Virus record (IMG/VR): IMGVR_UViG_3300030329_006449
Location: 1-24,761 of that record
Strand: one strand, 5' to 3'
Length of the DNA: 24,761 nt
Source of the DNA: a virus
A program made the position numbers and the translations under genes. Positions 13,251 to 21,125 of this stretch are shown here, piece by piece; within the stretch, counting starts at the first letter, position 1, and each line of letters opens with the position of its first letter. The notes under the pieces were generated by a model. It searched no databases, had not been told where the DNA came from, and saw only the letters and a list, made by a program, of their open reading frames with translations.

Positions 13251-15036
13251 GAAAATATCTATAGTAAACTTTTTATCAATTGGTGATGAGCCAGTAACTG
13301 TGGAGTTTACTAAAGGATTACACGTTATAACGGGGTCAAATAAAGACAAGCCTGATAGAAGAAATGCTATTGGTAAAAGTACTGTAGCAGATGCTATTTA
13401 TTTTGCGATATTTGGTGAAACATTACGCGAGCTTAAAAAAGACCTTATTCCTAATAACCTCACAAACGGTAAAACACATGTTGAATTAGACTTTGAACTT
13501 GATTCACCTAAAGGTAAAAATCAATATAAGATTATTCGCACGCTGTCGCCTTCAAAAGTCTTAATTTTTAAAGACGGGGTGGATAGGACTCGAGATAGCA
13601 TTAAAAATACTACAGCTTATATTTGTCAAGTTCTTAGTGCTTCCCCTTCTATTTTTCAGAATTGTGTTATAATGACAGTAAACAATGCTGTTCCGTTTAT
13701 GGCCAAAAATAAAATTGAAAAACGTAAATTTATTGAAGATATTTTTGGAATGGAAGTTTTTAGTGTTATGCTTACAGCACTACGAAATGAATATAACGAA
13801 ATTTCACGTGAGCATGATACTGAATTAACTAAATTACAGGAGATTCAAAAGTCATTTACTAATTATGAAGATCAAAAGGACAAAGTACTCGATGGAAGAA
13901 AAAAGAAAAAAGAAAAGTACCTATTACGTCAAAAAAATAATACCAAAGAAAAGGAAGATCTCAAAAAAGAGCTAAACCAAGTACAAGAAGTTGATGTATC
14001 TGCTATAGAAGGTAAAGTATCTCTATATGAGAGCAAGCTAGTTTCTTGTGACGAAAAGATTAACAAATATTTTAGTGATATTAGTAGTGCAAAAGCTGAT
14101 GTAACTTATACAAAAGAAACTTACCAAAAAATTGGAACTAGTGATGAACAATGTCCTGTTTGCCTACGGTCGATAGAAGAGCATGATAGTGAATATATTG
14201 AAAAGGAAAAGTTAGCTCTCAAAACTAGAATTGAAGAAATGGTGAGTTGTATAAAGGATACACATAGTAGTCTAGAAGCAGCAAAAGACATTAAAGCTAA
14301 AATACAGGTTAATATACAAAAAAGTAATAAAAAAATATCTGATGCCAAATTACAACTACAAAATAAACAAAATATTTTAGCTCGTATTAAGCAACTAGAT
14401 GAATGGCAAAAAGAGCTTAAAATTGACCTTGAAGGTATTCAATCATTAGAAACTGATTTTGATGCTATTATAGTAGAGACAGAAAAGAGAGTCAGTAAAT
14501 TAGAAAAGAAAGTAAAGCAGTATAGAGACCAATTAGCTAAATTAGATATTGTTAAGTATGTTGTCTCAGAAGAGGGGGTTAAATCGTATATTGTAAATAA
14601 ATTACTGGAACTACTTAATAGCAAATTGTTACATTACCTTAAGCGCCTAGATTCTAATTCTATTTGTATCTTTAACGAATACTTCGAGGAAGAAATTTTA
14701 AATGAAAAAAATAAGGTATGTTCATATTTTAATTTTTCTGGAGCGGAAAGAAAATCAATTGACCTAGCATGCCTGTTTACATTTTCTGACATCAGAAGAC
14801 TTCAAGGTGGGGTGCAATACAATATTGCAATTTATGATGAGCTATTTGATTCATCGTTTGATGAAAAAGGCATTGAGCTTATAACTCAAATATTACAAGA
14901 TCGGGTTGAAGAGTTAAATGAATGTTCTATTGTTATTTCCCATAGAAAGGAATCCGTAAAAGCAGTCACCGGGGATGTTATATTTTTAGAAAAGGAAAAC
15001 GGTATTACTCGTCGTGTAGATTATACAGACTTTTAA
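13231..15036 (+). CDS. 46: Recombination endonuclease subunit gp46 (Rad50/SbcC-like ATPase)
   Basis: The 601-residue ABC-type ATPase partners gp47. The N-lobe MKKVNFKKISIVNFLSIG leads to a Walker A ending NAIGKST (45-51). The usual GxNGxGKST is interrupted by a charged insert (NKDKPDRR), which I believe is common in marine relatives. Two coiled-coil arms surround a zinc hook CPVC at residues 308-311. The C-lobe has the signature SGAER (503-507) and Walker B NIAIYDELFD (Asp536, Glu537), then ISHRKE. A TTG at 13210, 4 nt after AAAAGGAG, could add seven residues. The ATG at 13231 is preferred because conserved sequence begins there. It overlaps gene 47 by 20 nt. Confidence 0.95.
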   Translation: MKKVNFKKISIVNFLSIGDEPVTVEFTKGLHVITGSNKDKPDRRNAIGKSTVADAIYFAIFGETLRELKKDLIPNNLTNGKTHVELDFELDSPKGKNQYKIIRTLSPSKVLIFKDGVDRTRDSIKNTTAYICQVLSASPSIFQNCVIMTVNNAVPFMAKNKIEKRKFIEDIFGMEVFSVMLTALRNEYNEISREHDTELTKLQEIQKSFTNYEDQKDKVLDGRKKKKEKYLLRQKNNTKEKEDLKKELNQVQEVDVSAIEGKVSLYESKLVSCDEKINKYFSDISSAKADVTYTKETYQKIGTSDEQCPVCLRSIEEHDSEYIEKEKLALKTRIEEMVSCIKDTHSSLEAAKDIKAKIQVNIQKSNKKISDAKLQLQNKQNILARIKQLDEWQKELKIDLEGIQSLETDFDAIIVETEKRVSKLEKKVKQYRDQLAKLDIVKYVVSEEGVKSYIVNKLLELLNSKLLHYLKRLDSNSICIFNEYFEEEILNEKNKVCSYFNFSGAERKSIDLACLFTFSDIRRLQGGVQYNIAIYDELFDSSFDEKGIELITQILQDRVEELNECSIVISHRKESVKAVTGDVIFLEKENGITRRVDYTDF

Positions 15037-15051
15037 ACTATATATAAACAC

Positions 15052-16284
15052 ATGATTGGCACAGCACCCTTTCCTCAGCCCCTAGTTTCTCCAGTTGCGG
15101 GCCTACCAAATGCAATTCCAGATGCCGCGGGTCAGACCCAGCCACCTGCACCAGTGGATCAGCCTAGAGAGCATAGTATCCCTAGATATGTTAATTATTT
15201 AGCTGATTATTCTGGGTGCGGGCATTGGAGAATATTGTGGCCAGAGGCAGTTATTAATGCTAGAGGTGATGGAATGTCGCAGTCTACAACAGCTATGGTC
15301 GCTGATCCGCGATGGTATACAGGTGTAAAGTGTGTAAAAGTGCAGCGCCAGGCTTCAAGCGAGCAAAAAGAATTCGTAAAATTTTTAAAAAACGTTCAAC
15401 AAGAACATGGATTTAAAATAATTTATGAAGTTGATGATGTTGTATTTAAAGAATGCATTCCTGATTATAATAAATTTAAATTTGCTTTTGATACTGAAGA
15501 GGTTCGACAAAATTGTATTGATATTATTAATATGGTTGACGAAGTTACAGTAACTTGTGACTTTATGAGAAAATTATACCAGGAAAAAACCGGGCAAGAA
15601 AAAATTACTGTAATTCCTAATTTTGTTGCTAACGGATGGATGGGTCAGTTGTTTAATCCGCAAAAGGTTAGGCGAGCATATGATGATAATAGAAGAAAGC
15701 CGCGAATTTTATACACGGGATCTGGGGCTCATTATGATGTTGATAACAAAACAGGAGGTAAGGACGATTTAACAGAGGTTAGAGATTTTATAAGAGCCAC
15801 TGTTGATAAGTATCAGTGGATTTTTGTAGGAGCCTTTCCTCCTACATTACATGATTTGGTGTCCTCAGGAAAGATAGAATTCCATCAATGGCTGTCTCTT
15901 TTAAAATACCCTTATTTTATTGCTAATCTTAATGCACAGTTAATGGTTGCACCACTACAAGTAAATGACTTTAATAAATCAAAATCTGATATTAAATTTA
16001 TTGAAGCATGTACTCTAGGTATACCATGTTTATGTCAGGACATGGAAACTTATAAAACTGCACCCGCACAACTAAGATTTAAGACGGTAGAAGAATTTGA
16101 AGATAAAATAGATCGTATTTTAAATTGGAAAAAGAAAAATAAATATTACCAAAATATTTTTAAGCTTAGAGAAATTGGTCAAAAGAGAATTTTAGAGCTA
16201 GATCAAAATATAGGAGCTCATTTAGAAGCATTAAACACTCCATGGGGTAGTAATGAAAGAAAATTTTTAAAGGAGTGGAATTAG
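15052..16284 (+). CDS. GT-B-type glycosyltransferase (family 4-like)
   Basis: The 410-residue protein is a probable retaining GT-B glycosyltransferase. A proline/alanine-rich N-terminus (1-42) is followed by SGCGHWRILWP and FKIIYEVDDVVF in the acceptor domain. VTCDFMRKLYQEK and ITVIPNFV mark the domain boundary, RKPRILYTGSGAHYD the start of the nucleotide-sugar domain, and SDIKFIEACTLGIPCLCQD the E-x-rich sugar-nucleotide loop. The phage acceptor is unknown; host surface glycan, a virion protein or modified DNA bases are all possible. An AT-rich TATATA element ends 5 nt upstream but no good -35 box is seen. The 3' end overlaps the FkbM gene by 10 nt, suggesting that the two modify the same molecule. 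Confidence 0.8.
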   Translation: MIGTAPFPQPLVSPVAGLPNAIPDAAGQTQPPAPVDQPREHSIPRYVNYLADYSGCGHWRILWPEAVINARGDGMSQSTTAMVADPRWYTGVKCVKVQRQASSEQKEFVKFLKNVQQEHGFKIIYEVDDVVFKECIPDYNKFKFAFDTEEVRQNCIDIINMVDEVTVTCDFMRKLYQEKTGQEKITVIPNFVANGWMGQLFNPQKVRRAYDDNRRKPRILYTGSGAHYDVDNKTGGKDDLTEVRDFIRATVDKYQWIFVGAFPPTLHDLVSSGKIEFHQWLSLLKYPYFIANLNAQLMVAPLQVNDFNKSKSDIKFIEACTLGIPCLCQDMETYKTAPAQLRFKTVEEFEDKIDRILNWKKKNKYYQNIFKLREIGQKRILELDQNIGAHLEALNTPWGSNERKFLKEWN

Positions 16285-17144
16285 CATCATACAGGCAGAA
16301 TGTTTTTTCTCAAAACGGGGAAGATGGTGTAATTGCAAAAATTTTTGATGTACTAAACATAACCGGCGGGTATGTATGTGAGTTTGGAGCCTGGGATGGT
16401 ATCCACTTGAGCAATACTCATTTTTTATATAGAGGTAATCCCCCGGGATTCTCTTATATTCCAATTTTAATTGAAAGCGATCCATCTAAGTTTGCAAAAC
16501 TAGAAAAAAATTTAAACGATATAGAAAAAAAATATATTGCTAATACATTAATAAATAAAGACCCCTCACACCCGGACTGTTTAAATAAAGTATTACAAAA
16601 ATTTAATATACCAGACCTACAAGAAAATTTCTCGTTATTATCTATAGATGTAGATGGCCCTGACTATGAGATATGGAAAGGATTTACGGAATATAAACCC
16701 AAGGTTGTTATTATAGAAACATCACAACTCCTTAATCCATCAGAAAAAATATATCCGTATAAAGATGGTGGAGCAACTCCCGGTATATTAGTAGATCTAG
16801 CAAAGGAGAAGGGATATGAATTAATATGCCATACCGGAACAAATTTAATATTTGTCTTAGAGTCCCTTTTTGATAAATTCCAGATAGATGATAATTCTAT
16901 AGATAAACTTTTTATATATATGGGCCCTACAGCTACGTTAAAGTGTGCTCAGCTGGGATATATGTCCCCTGAACAAGCACAAGAGGAGATAGCCTATAAT
17001 GCCGCACATGGATTAGCTGACACACTCGCCCCGGGTCTATCTGATTATGGCAATCCTTGGCCTGTGATATCACTTCCCCGCCGGCGCAATGTAAACGTAC
17101 GCGATCGCGCGTACATACGTACGCGACGAATAACAGAGATGTAA
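16275..17144 (+). CDS. FkbM-family SAM-dependent methyltransferase
   Basis: The 289-residue protein has an FkbM-type methyltransferase core: SQNGEDGVIAKIFDVL, VCEFGAWDGIHLSNT (SAM-binding loop, about residues 34-48), PILIESDPSK, LLSIDVDGPDYEIWKG and KPKVVIIETSQLL, then LICHTGTNLIFVLESLF. These enzymes usually O-methylate sugars, which fits its overlap with the glycosyltransferase. The likely start is GTG at 16275. An AAAGGAG lies directly on top of it, too close for normal spacing, and no ATG occurs before the conserved core. The last 60 residues are an extra tail ending in arginine-rich sequence (PRRRNVNVRDRAY) encoded by an unusually GC-rich, palindrome-dense stretch. Confidence 0.82.
   Translation: MELASYRQNVFSQNGEDGVIAKIFDVLNITGGYVCEFGAWDGIHLSNTHFLYRGNPPGFSYIPILIESDPSKFAKLEKNLNDIEKKYIANTLINKDPSHPDCLNKVLQKFNIPDLQENFSLLSIDVDGPDYEIWKGFTEYKPKVVIIETSQLLNPSEKIYPYKDGGATPGILVDLAKEKGYELICHTGTNLIFVLESLFDKFQIDDNSIDKLFIYMGPTATLKCAQLGYMSPEQAQEEIAYNAAHGLADTLAPGLSDYGNPWPVISLPRRRNVNVRDRAYIRTRRITEM
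17078..17132. repeat. GC-rich, palindrome-dense island at the end of the FkbM gene
   Basis: Within an AT-rich genome, this stretch packs a hairpin with a perfect 7-bp stem (GTACGCG at 17097-17103, loop ATCG, CGCGTAC at 17108-17114). The direct repeat ACGTACGCGA occurs at 17095-17104 and 17117-17126. Palindromes CGTACG (twice), GCGATCGC and TACGTA are also present. It encodes the Arg-rich tail of the methyltransferase and lies about 65-120 nt upstream of the DNA polymerase start. Protein-binding site, replication-associated element or foreign insertion are all possible; none is shown. Confidence 0.55.
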
Positions 17145-17149
17145 GGAAA

Positions 17150-17173
17150 TTCCTAAAACAGTGGAATTAGGAA
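17150..17173 (+). promoter_or_regulatory. Hairpin upstream of DNA polymerase
   Basis: TTCCTAA (17150-17156) can pair with TTAGGAA (17167-17173) across a 10-nt loop, directly upstream of the polymerase -10 region. T4 DNA polymerase represses its own translation through a hairpin operator before gene 43. Here the hairpin lies upstream of the predicted transcription start, so it would matter only for read-through mRNA or as a DNA site. It has no T-tract, so an intrinsic terminator is unlikely. Confidence 0.3.
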
Positions 17174-17177
17174 CACC

Positions 17178-17191
17178 TCTATTATAATAGA
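17178..17191 (+). promoter_or_regulatory. Palindromic -10 region of DNA polymerase gene
   Basis: A perfect 14-nt palindrome, TCTATTATAATAGA, contains TATAAT (17183-17188), 8 nt before the ATG at 17197. The spacing matches other early-type promoters here, but only a weak -35 (GTGGAA at 17161-17166) is 16 nt upstream. The symmetry could let a dimeric regulator bind over the -10 box. Confidence 0.45.
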
Positions 17192-17196
17192 TGTAG

Positions 17197-19773
17197 ATGT
17201 CATACCGAAACGTTGTTTATAACAACAGAGATCAGTGCATTAATCTATTTACCTGGGATAAGGACGGTAAGCGGATAATGCATACCTGTTCGTTTGAGCC
17301 TTATCTCTATGTTGAAGATAATAGGGGCGATAAAACTTCTATTTACGGTACTAAGGTTAAGAAGAAAAAATTTAATAATAGATTTAATAGATCTAGATTT
17401 TTATCTGATTCGGGCATAAAACGTGTATTTGAAAATGCTCCACCTCAACAACAATTCTTATTAGATTTATATTGGCAGGAAAATGAGAAGCCAGAATTTA
17501 ATACACATCCACTGAGAGTATGCTTAATAGATATTGAGACATATTCCCCTGATTCATTTCCAGATGTAGATAATCCAACTCATGTAGTCAATGTAATTAC
17601 ATGTTATGATAACTTTACAAAAAAGTTTCATACCTTTGGAATTAAGCCATATACCGGTAAAGGTCGACCTGATTTAAATTATGTTCATTGTAGAGATGAG
17701 CGTGATATGTTTATTAAATTTCTAGAGTATCTTGAAAGCGATTATCCGGATATTTTAAGTGGATGGAACTCAGAATTTTTTGATATTCCCTATATTGTTG
17801 GTCGAATAGAACACATACTCGGTCAGGAGTATGTTAATAGGTTATCTCCATTAGGTAGAGTATATTCTAGACTTATTAGAGGTCAATTCGGTAGAGAGCA
17901 AAAGCGATTTTATATAGAAGGGGTTGCTTGTCTAGACTACTTAGATGTATATAAACGATTTTGCTTAAAATTAAGAGAATCATACAAGCTTGATGCTATT
18001 GGAGAGGTAGAGTTAGGTGAGCGTAAGATTGACTATGGTGATAGTAATCTTGCTACTTTGTCTGATGAAGACTGGGATAAGTTTATTGATTACAACATTC
18101 AAGACGTTAACCTTCTAGTTAGATTAGAAGAGAAACTTCAATATTTTCCTCTTCTTAGAATGTTGTCTTATGTTGGGCTGACTACACTAGAAGGGGCTAT
18201 GGGCACAATTCAGGTTATTAATGGTGCACTTTGTATTAGAGCTCGTAATAGAGGTGAAATTATTTCTACATTTGTTAGAAATGCTGATACAGGTAAAAAT
18301 CCCGGTGCGTATGTAGCGGAACCTAAGTCCGGATTTAAGAATCATATTGTTTCTTTTGATGCAAACTCTCTATATCCTAATGTAATGATATCTCTTAATA
18401 CTTCCCCGGAAACTAAAGTAGGTAAGATTGAGAGAAGTACTAATGATAAGATAATAATACAGCATGTATCCGGTAAATTGTTTGAATTAGATAAACCAGC
18501 ATTTGCAAAATTTCTAAAAACTGAAGACTGTGCTTTATCTAAAGCTGGATTTTTATTTTCACAGAAGAAAAGGGGCATTATTCCGGAATTCTTGGAATAT
18601 TATTACAATAAGCGCGTTGTTATTAAAAAGGACTTATATAAAGCAAAACAAAAACTTAAAAAGCTAAAGAAAAATACATCTGAATATATTGATGCTAAGT
18701 ATGAGGTCGAAAGACTTAATACATCGCAAATGGTTATTAAGATTCTTATTAACTCGTGTTATGGCTACATGGGAAATAAGCATGCCCCGATTGGTGATGA
18801 TGATATTGCATCTTCAGTCACGTTGACCGGGCAAGCTGTTATTAAATACTCAAATGAGCTTATCAAGGAATTTATTAAAAACGAGGTACCAGATATCTCT
18901 GATAAACAACTTGAGGATTGCATTATTTATAATGATACGGACTCATCCTATGTTTCTATTACTCCTCTTGTTAATAAGGGCTTAAATTTTTTAGATGGTG
19001 AAGATATTCACAAAGAAACATTTGATAAAATTCAACAAATTGAGGATCACTTAAATAAAGGGGTTAGTGAATGGGCTAAAAAGGCGCTCTTATCTAAAGA
19101 TAATAGGTTTATTTTTAAGCGTGAATGTATAGCTGATGTTGGCGTGTTCTTGCAAAAGAAGCGATACGTTATGCATATTCTGGATGACGAGGGTATTAAA
19201 GAAAATAAATTTAAGTACACGGGAGTGGAGGTTGTTAGGACTACTATGCCTAACGCCATTAAGCCATACGCTAAGAAAATTATAGAAACAATGCTCACTA
19301 CACAATCACTAGGTAAAACTAATGAATTGTTAAATGAGACATATGAAATTTTTAAGAAGTTAGATCCGCAAGAGCTTGCTTTTGTAATGGGTGTAAAGGG
19401 GTATGAAAAATATTCTACACAGTGTAAAGAATTTACTACAGCAAAAGGAATGCCCATACATGTAAAGTCAGCATATTTTTATAATCTACTTCTAGATAAA
19501 CTAAACACAGGAAACAAATATGAAGCAATTGGAACAGGTGATAAGGTCCGTTATATGTACATTGAACAACCTAATAAGTTCGGCTTGGAAAGCATTGGTT
19601 TTAAATATGATTACCCTAAAGAATTTAGTGATCTATTTAAGCCAGACTATGACAAAATGTTTGAAAAAATCTTATTTCAAGCGATAGAGAGATTCTATGA
19701 TAATGTGGGATGGAAAATAAGGAAGCCATCTGAAAATGTTACAGTAGAACTTTTTGATTTGTTTAGTAAATAA
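17197..19773 (+). CDS. 43: Family B DNA polymerase (gp43-like)
   Basis: The 858-residue replicative polymerase with proofreading is slightly shorter than T4 gp43 (898). Exonuclease motifs are intact: CLIDIETYSP (Asp112, Glu114), GWNSEFFD (Asn191 to Asp196) and YNIQDVNLL (Tyr299, Asp303). Polymerase motif A is SFDANSLYP (Asp388, SLYP 391-394), motif B KILINSCYG (515-523) and motif C YNDTDSSY (Asp580, Asp582). KYTGVEVVRTTMP and the C-terminal WKIRKPSENVTVELFDLFSK complete the protein; the latter ends in the LFDLF-type peptide that binds the sliding clamp in T4. No intein or intron interrupts it. The gene is preceded by a palindromic -10 region and followed after 4 nt by a small gene. Confidence 0.98.
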   Translation: MSYRNVVYNNRDQCINLFTWDKDGKRIMHTCSFEPYLYVEDNRGDKTSIYGTKVKKKKFNNRFNRSRFLSDSGIKRVFENAPPQQQFLLDLYWQENEKPEFNTHPLRVCLIDIETYSPDSFPDVDNPTHVVNVITCYDNFTKKFHTFGIKPYTGKGRPDLNYVHCRDERDMFIKFLEYLESDYPDILSGWNSEFFDIPYIVGRIEHILGQEYVNRLSPLGRVYSRLIRGQFGREQKRFYIEGVACLDYLDVYKRFCLKLRESYKLDAIGEVELGERKIDYGDSNLATLSDEDWDKFIDYNIQDVNLLVRLEEKLQYFPLLRMLSYVGLTTLEGAMGTIQVINGALCIRARNRGEIISTFVRNADTGKNPGAYVAEPKSGFKNHIVSFDANSLYPNVMISLNTSPETKVGKIERSTNDKIIIQHVSGKLFELDKPAFAKFLKTEDCALSKAGFLFSQKKRGIIPEFLEYYYNKRVVIKKDLYKAKQKLKKLKKNTSEYIDAKYEVERLNTSQMVIKILINSCYGYMGNKHAPIGDDDIASSVTLTGQAVIKYSNELIKEFIKNEVPDISDKQLEDCIIYNDTDSSYVSITPLVNKGLNFLDGEDIHKETFDKIQQIEDHLNKGVSEWAKKALLSKDNRFIFKRECIADVGVFLQKKRYVMHILDDEGIKENKFKYTGVEVVRTTMPNAIKPYAKKIIETMLTTQSLGKTNELLNETYEIFKKLDPQELAFVMGVKGYEKYSTQCKEFTTAKGMPIHVKSAYFYNLLLDKLNTGNKYEAIGTGDKVRYMYIEQPNKFGLESIGFKYDYPKEFSDLFKPDYDKMFEKILFQAIERFYDNVGWKIRKPSENVTVELFDLFSK

Positions 19774-19777
19774 GCAT

Positions 19778-20095
19778 ATGGCAATACAACCCGGTGGATA
19801 TATGGACAGACCTGAAGATGATAATTCCCGTAACGCACACCCTGCGTTTACTAGAGGTAAAGTCGCAGGTATTTTAGAAACTTTAGCTATTTTTAAGGAG
19901 GTAATTACAGGAGAGGATAATGGTTCCGGAACCATTAATTCACCTGAAATTGAAAAAATAAGAAGAGCAACTGTTATTATAAGAGAAGCACTTATCGAGT
20001 CTTCAGCTCGTCAATTGCCTCCTCCGGCAGCTAAAGCAGCGCTTGACGAGGCAACGAAAGTGGCTAATACTTTAAGGTTCCAAAAAGCTAGTTGA
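19778..20095 (+). CDS. Small protein of unknown function downstream of DNA polymerase
   Basis: The product has 105 residues and no recognised family. It starts MAIQPGGYMDRPEDDN, with a charged and disordered N-terminus. A helix-rich body follows (GKVAGILETLAIFKEVI, then EIEKIRRATVIIREALIES), and a second short helix ends at ANTLRFQKAS. The ATG at 19778 is chosen because it is 4 nt after the polymerase stop. An upstream in-frame extension to 19754 would only run back through the polymerase C-terminus. Expression is probably by read-through from the polymerase promoter. The amphipathic helices suggest a small oligomer or adaptor, which is inference. Confidence 0.65.
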   Translation: MAIQPGGYMDRPEDDNSRNAHPAFTRGKVAGILETLAIFKEVITGEDNGSGTINSPEIEKIRRATVIIREALIESSARQLPPPAAKAALDEATKVANTLRFQKAS

Positions 20096-20126
20096 TTATA
20101 TAAAAACATACATTAATATAATATAT

Positions 20127-20480
20127 ATGTCAGAACAAATTAAGACCATCGTTGATCATATTGGAAGAACAGTAGTAGGTAAGGTACAAAAAGAAGATAC
20201 CGACACTATCACTTTGAATAACCCTGTAATTATTCATGTTCAACCCAATTCACAAACCGGGCAACTTCAAGTACAATCCTTTCCTTATCTTTTTATGGAA
20301 TTTATAAAGGGAGATGATAAGTCGCAGAACAATTGGACCTTTTATAAATCCGCTATTGCAGTTTCCGATGTCGCCCTTGATGATAAAATCTTAGAGCAAT
20401 ATGAAAACATTAATAAACCCCCGTCTGCAATCGTTACTCCAGATGAAGAGCCTGAAGTTATTAAACTTTTTGATGATTAA
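20127..20480 (+). CDS. Conserved marine T4-like phage protein with Sm/SH3-like character
   Basis: This 117-residue protein is conserved in many marine T4-like phages between polymerase and recombinase genes, from my recollection of such genomes. The body is a run of beta-strand-like segments: IGRTVVGKVQKEDTDTITLN, NPVIIHVQPNSQTGQLQVQS and FPYLFMEFI, reminiscent of an Sm-fold or SH3-like barrel. WTFYKSAIAVSDVALDDKIL and an acidic, proline-rich C-terminus (TPDEEPEVIKLFDD) follow. The acidic end resembles single-strand-DNA-binding-protein tails or a clamp-binding peptide. An RNA- or DNA-binding accessory role is a guess. TATAAT at 20117-20122 ends 4 nt before the ATG, but no -35 box fits. Confidence 0.75.
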   Translation: MSEQIKTIVDHIGRTVVGKVQKEDTDTITLNNPVIIHVQPNSQTGQLQVQSFPYLFMEFIKGDDKSQNNWTFYKSAIAVSDVALDDKILEQYENINKPPSAIVTPDEEPEVIKLFDD

Positions 20481-20506
20481 ACAGCGGTAGGTTTTATATC
20501 TAGTGT

Positions 20507-20514
20507 TATAAATA
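20507..20514 (+). promoter_or_regulatory. T4-type late promoter of hsp20
   Basis: Perfect TATAAATA ends 8 nt before the hsp20 ATG. This is the only perfect late box on the plus strand found before a gene here, so the chaperone is expected to be made with virion proteins. It may also be the only nearby promoter able to feed the structured RNA region downstream. Confidence 0.75.
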
Positions 20515-20522
20515 ATTTTACT

Positions 20523-20933
20523 ATGAAACTAACTAAATACACACACAACCCAATCGCAGAAATCGAAAGAGCCTTTGATGGTTTCTTCAATCTGACACCG
20601 GTCTTCCACCAGTTGGAAGAGGTCTATAAAACAGGAGATCAAGTTCGATTCGCATCTGATGAAGATGCACTAAGCGTTCAAATTGATCTACCAGGAGTCG
20701 CGAAAGATGATTTAGATCTTTCTACAGACACTGATCAACGTGAAGTCTACATTAAGGCAAAGCGTAAAGTAAAAGCCCATGACGGGGAAAAGGAACAAAC
20801 CTACAATAGGTCGTTCTCAGTTGGAAGAGAGTTTGATCTCAACAAGATTGACTTCTCTTATGTTAATGGGGTCCTCGAGGTAGATGTACCTCGTAGGAAG
20901 AAAGAAGAATATATTAAAACATATAAAGTTTAA
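20523..20933 (+). CDS. hsp20: Small heat-shock protein (Hsp20/alpha-crystallin family)
   Basis: The 136-residue ATP-independent holdase chaperone is a common cargo gene of marine T4-like phages. A short N-terminal arm (IAEIERAFDGFFNLTPVF) is followed by the alpha-crystallin domain, about residues 40-128: LSVQIDLPGVAKDDLDLSTD, YNRSFSVGREFDLNKIDFSY and the hallmark GVLEVDVPRRKKEE (normally GVLxIxIP). The C-terminal IxI anchoring motif of cellular homologues is not evident. The protein probably supports folding or assembly of capsid and tail proteins late in infection, given its perfect late promoter. The gene ends 7 nt before a GC-rich hairpin. Confidence 0.95.
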   Translation: MKLTKYTHNPIAEIERAFDGFFNLTPVFHQLEEVYKTGDQVRFASDEDALSVQIDLPGVAKDDLDLSTDTDQREVYIKAKRKVKAHDGEKEQTYNRSFSVGREFDLNKIDFSYVNGVLEVDVPRRKKEEYIKTYKV

Positions 20934-20937
20934 TTTA

Positions 20938-20960
20938 GGGGAGGGTTGATCGCCCTCCTT
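20938..20960 (+). terminator. GC-rich hairpin after hsp20
   Basis: GGAGGG (20940-20945) pairs with CCCTCC (20953-20958) across a 7-nt loop, extended by two G-U pairs. Only a short TT follows, so termination would be partial at best. Alternatively this is a 3'-end stabilising hairpin or the first helix of the structured RNA that starts at 20960. Confidence 0.45.
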
Positions 20961-21118
20961 GTGAGTGACGCGAATAATACGATGTTCCTAGCCGTATAAG
21001 GTATCCCGTCTTGAGCAATGTCCAAATGGATGAGCAAAGAGAGAGGAGTTCGAGTAGAGTAACAGTAGAAACTAGTTAGGCTCAAAAGTTGGAGGTAAAA
21101 AGCAAATCCTCCCTCACA
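20960..21118 (+). ncRNA. Candidate structured non-coding RNA with four-way junction
   Basis: The 256-nt gap between hsp20 and uvsX holds no convincing long gene but nests well into an RNA. P1 is TGTGAG (20960-20965) with CTCACA (21113-21118). P2 is GACG (20967-20970) with CGTC (21007-21010), capped by ATACG/CGTAT (20977-20981/20993-20997). P3 is TTGAGC (21011-21016) with GCTCAA (21080-21085). P4 is GGAGG (21091-21095) with CCTCC (21108-21112). P2 abuts P3 and P4 abuts P1 with no unpaired base, as expected for coaxial stacks. Inside P3 are GTCC/GGAT (21020-21031) and a 7-bp hairpin with AGAA loop and one bulged A (21060-21078). A strong terminator follows. I recognise no known RNA family. Function and boundaries are inferred. 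Confidence 0.5.
21018..21062 (+). other. 14-codon mini reading frame inside the structured RNA
   Basis: An ATG-initiated frame encodes MSKWMSKERGVRVE and then a TAA stop. It lies between the 5' strand of P3 and the AGAA-loop hairpin. No Shine-Dalgarno sequence precedes it, and its 5' end overlaps the small GTCC/GGAT hairpin. Translation is unproven, and a frame this short can arise by chance. The basic composition and position in an otherwise non-coding gap justify recording it. Confidence 0.2.
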
Positions 21119-21125
21119 CCTTTTT

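Noticed and set aside
17150-17173. Intrinsic terminator after the methyltransferase gene
   Set aside because: The stem is AT-rich, 7 bp, with a 10-nt loop and no T-tract, so it does not fit an intrinsic terminator.
19047-19457. A 136-codon open frame antisense to DNA polymerase
   Set aside because: It lies entirely within the polymerase C-terminal region, is rich in Ser and hydrophobic residues as shadow frames are, and lacks start signals.
20960-21118. Hammerhead ribozyme, tRNA or group I intron as identity of the structured RNA
   Set aside because: A GAAAC and a GGATGAG are present, but the CUGAUGA core is absent. No cloverleaf or T-arm pairing forms around TTCGAGT, and intron P3/P7 core signatures are not seen.
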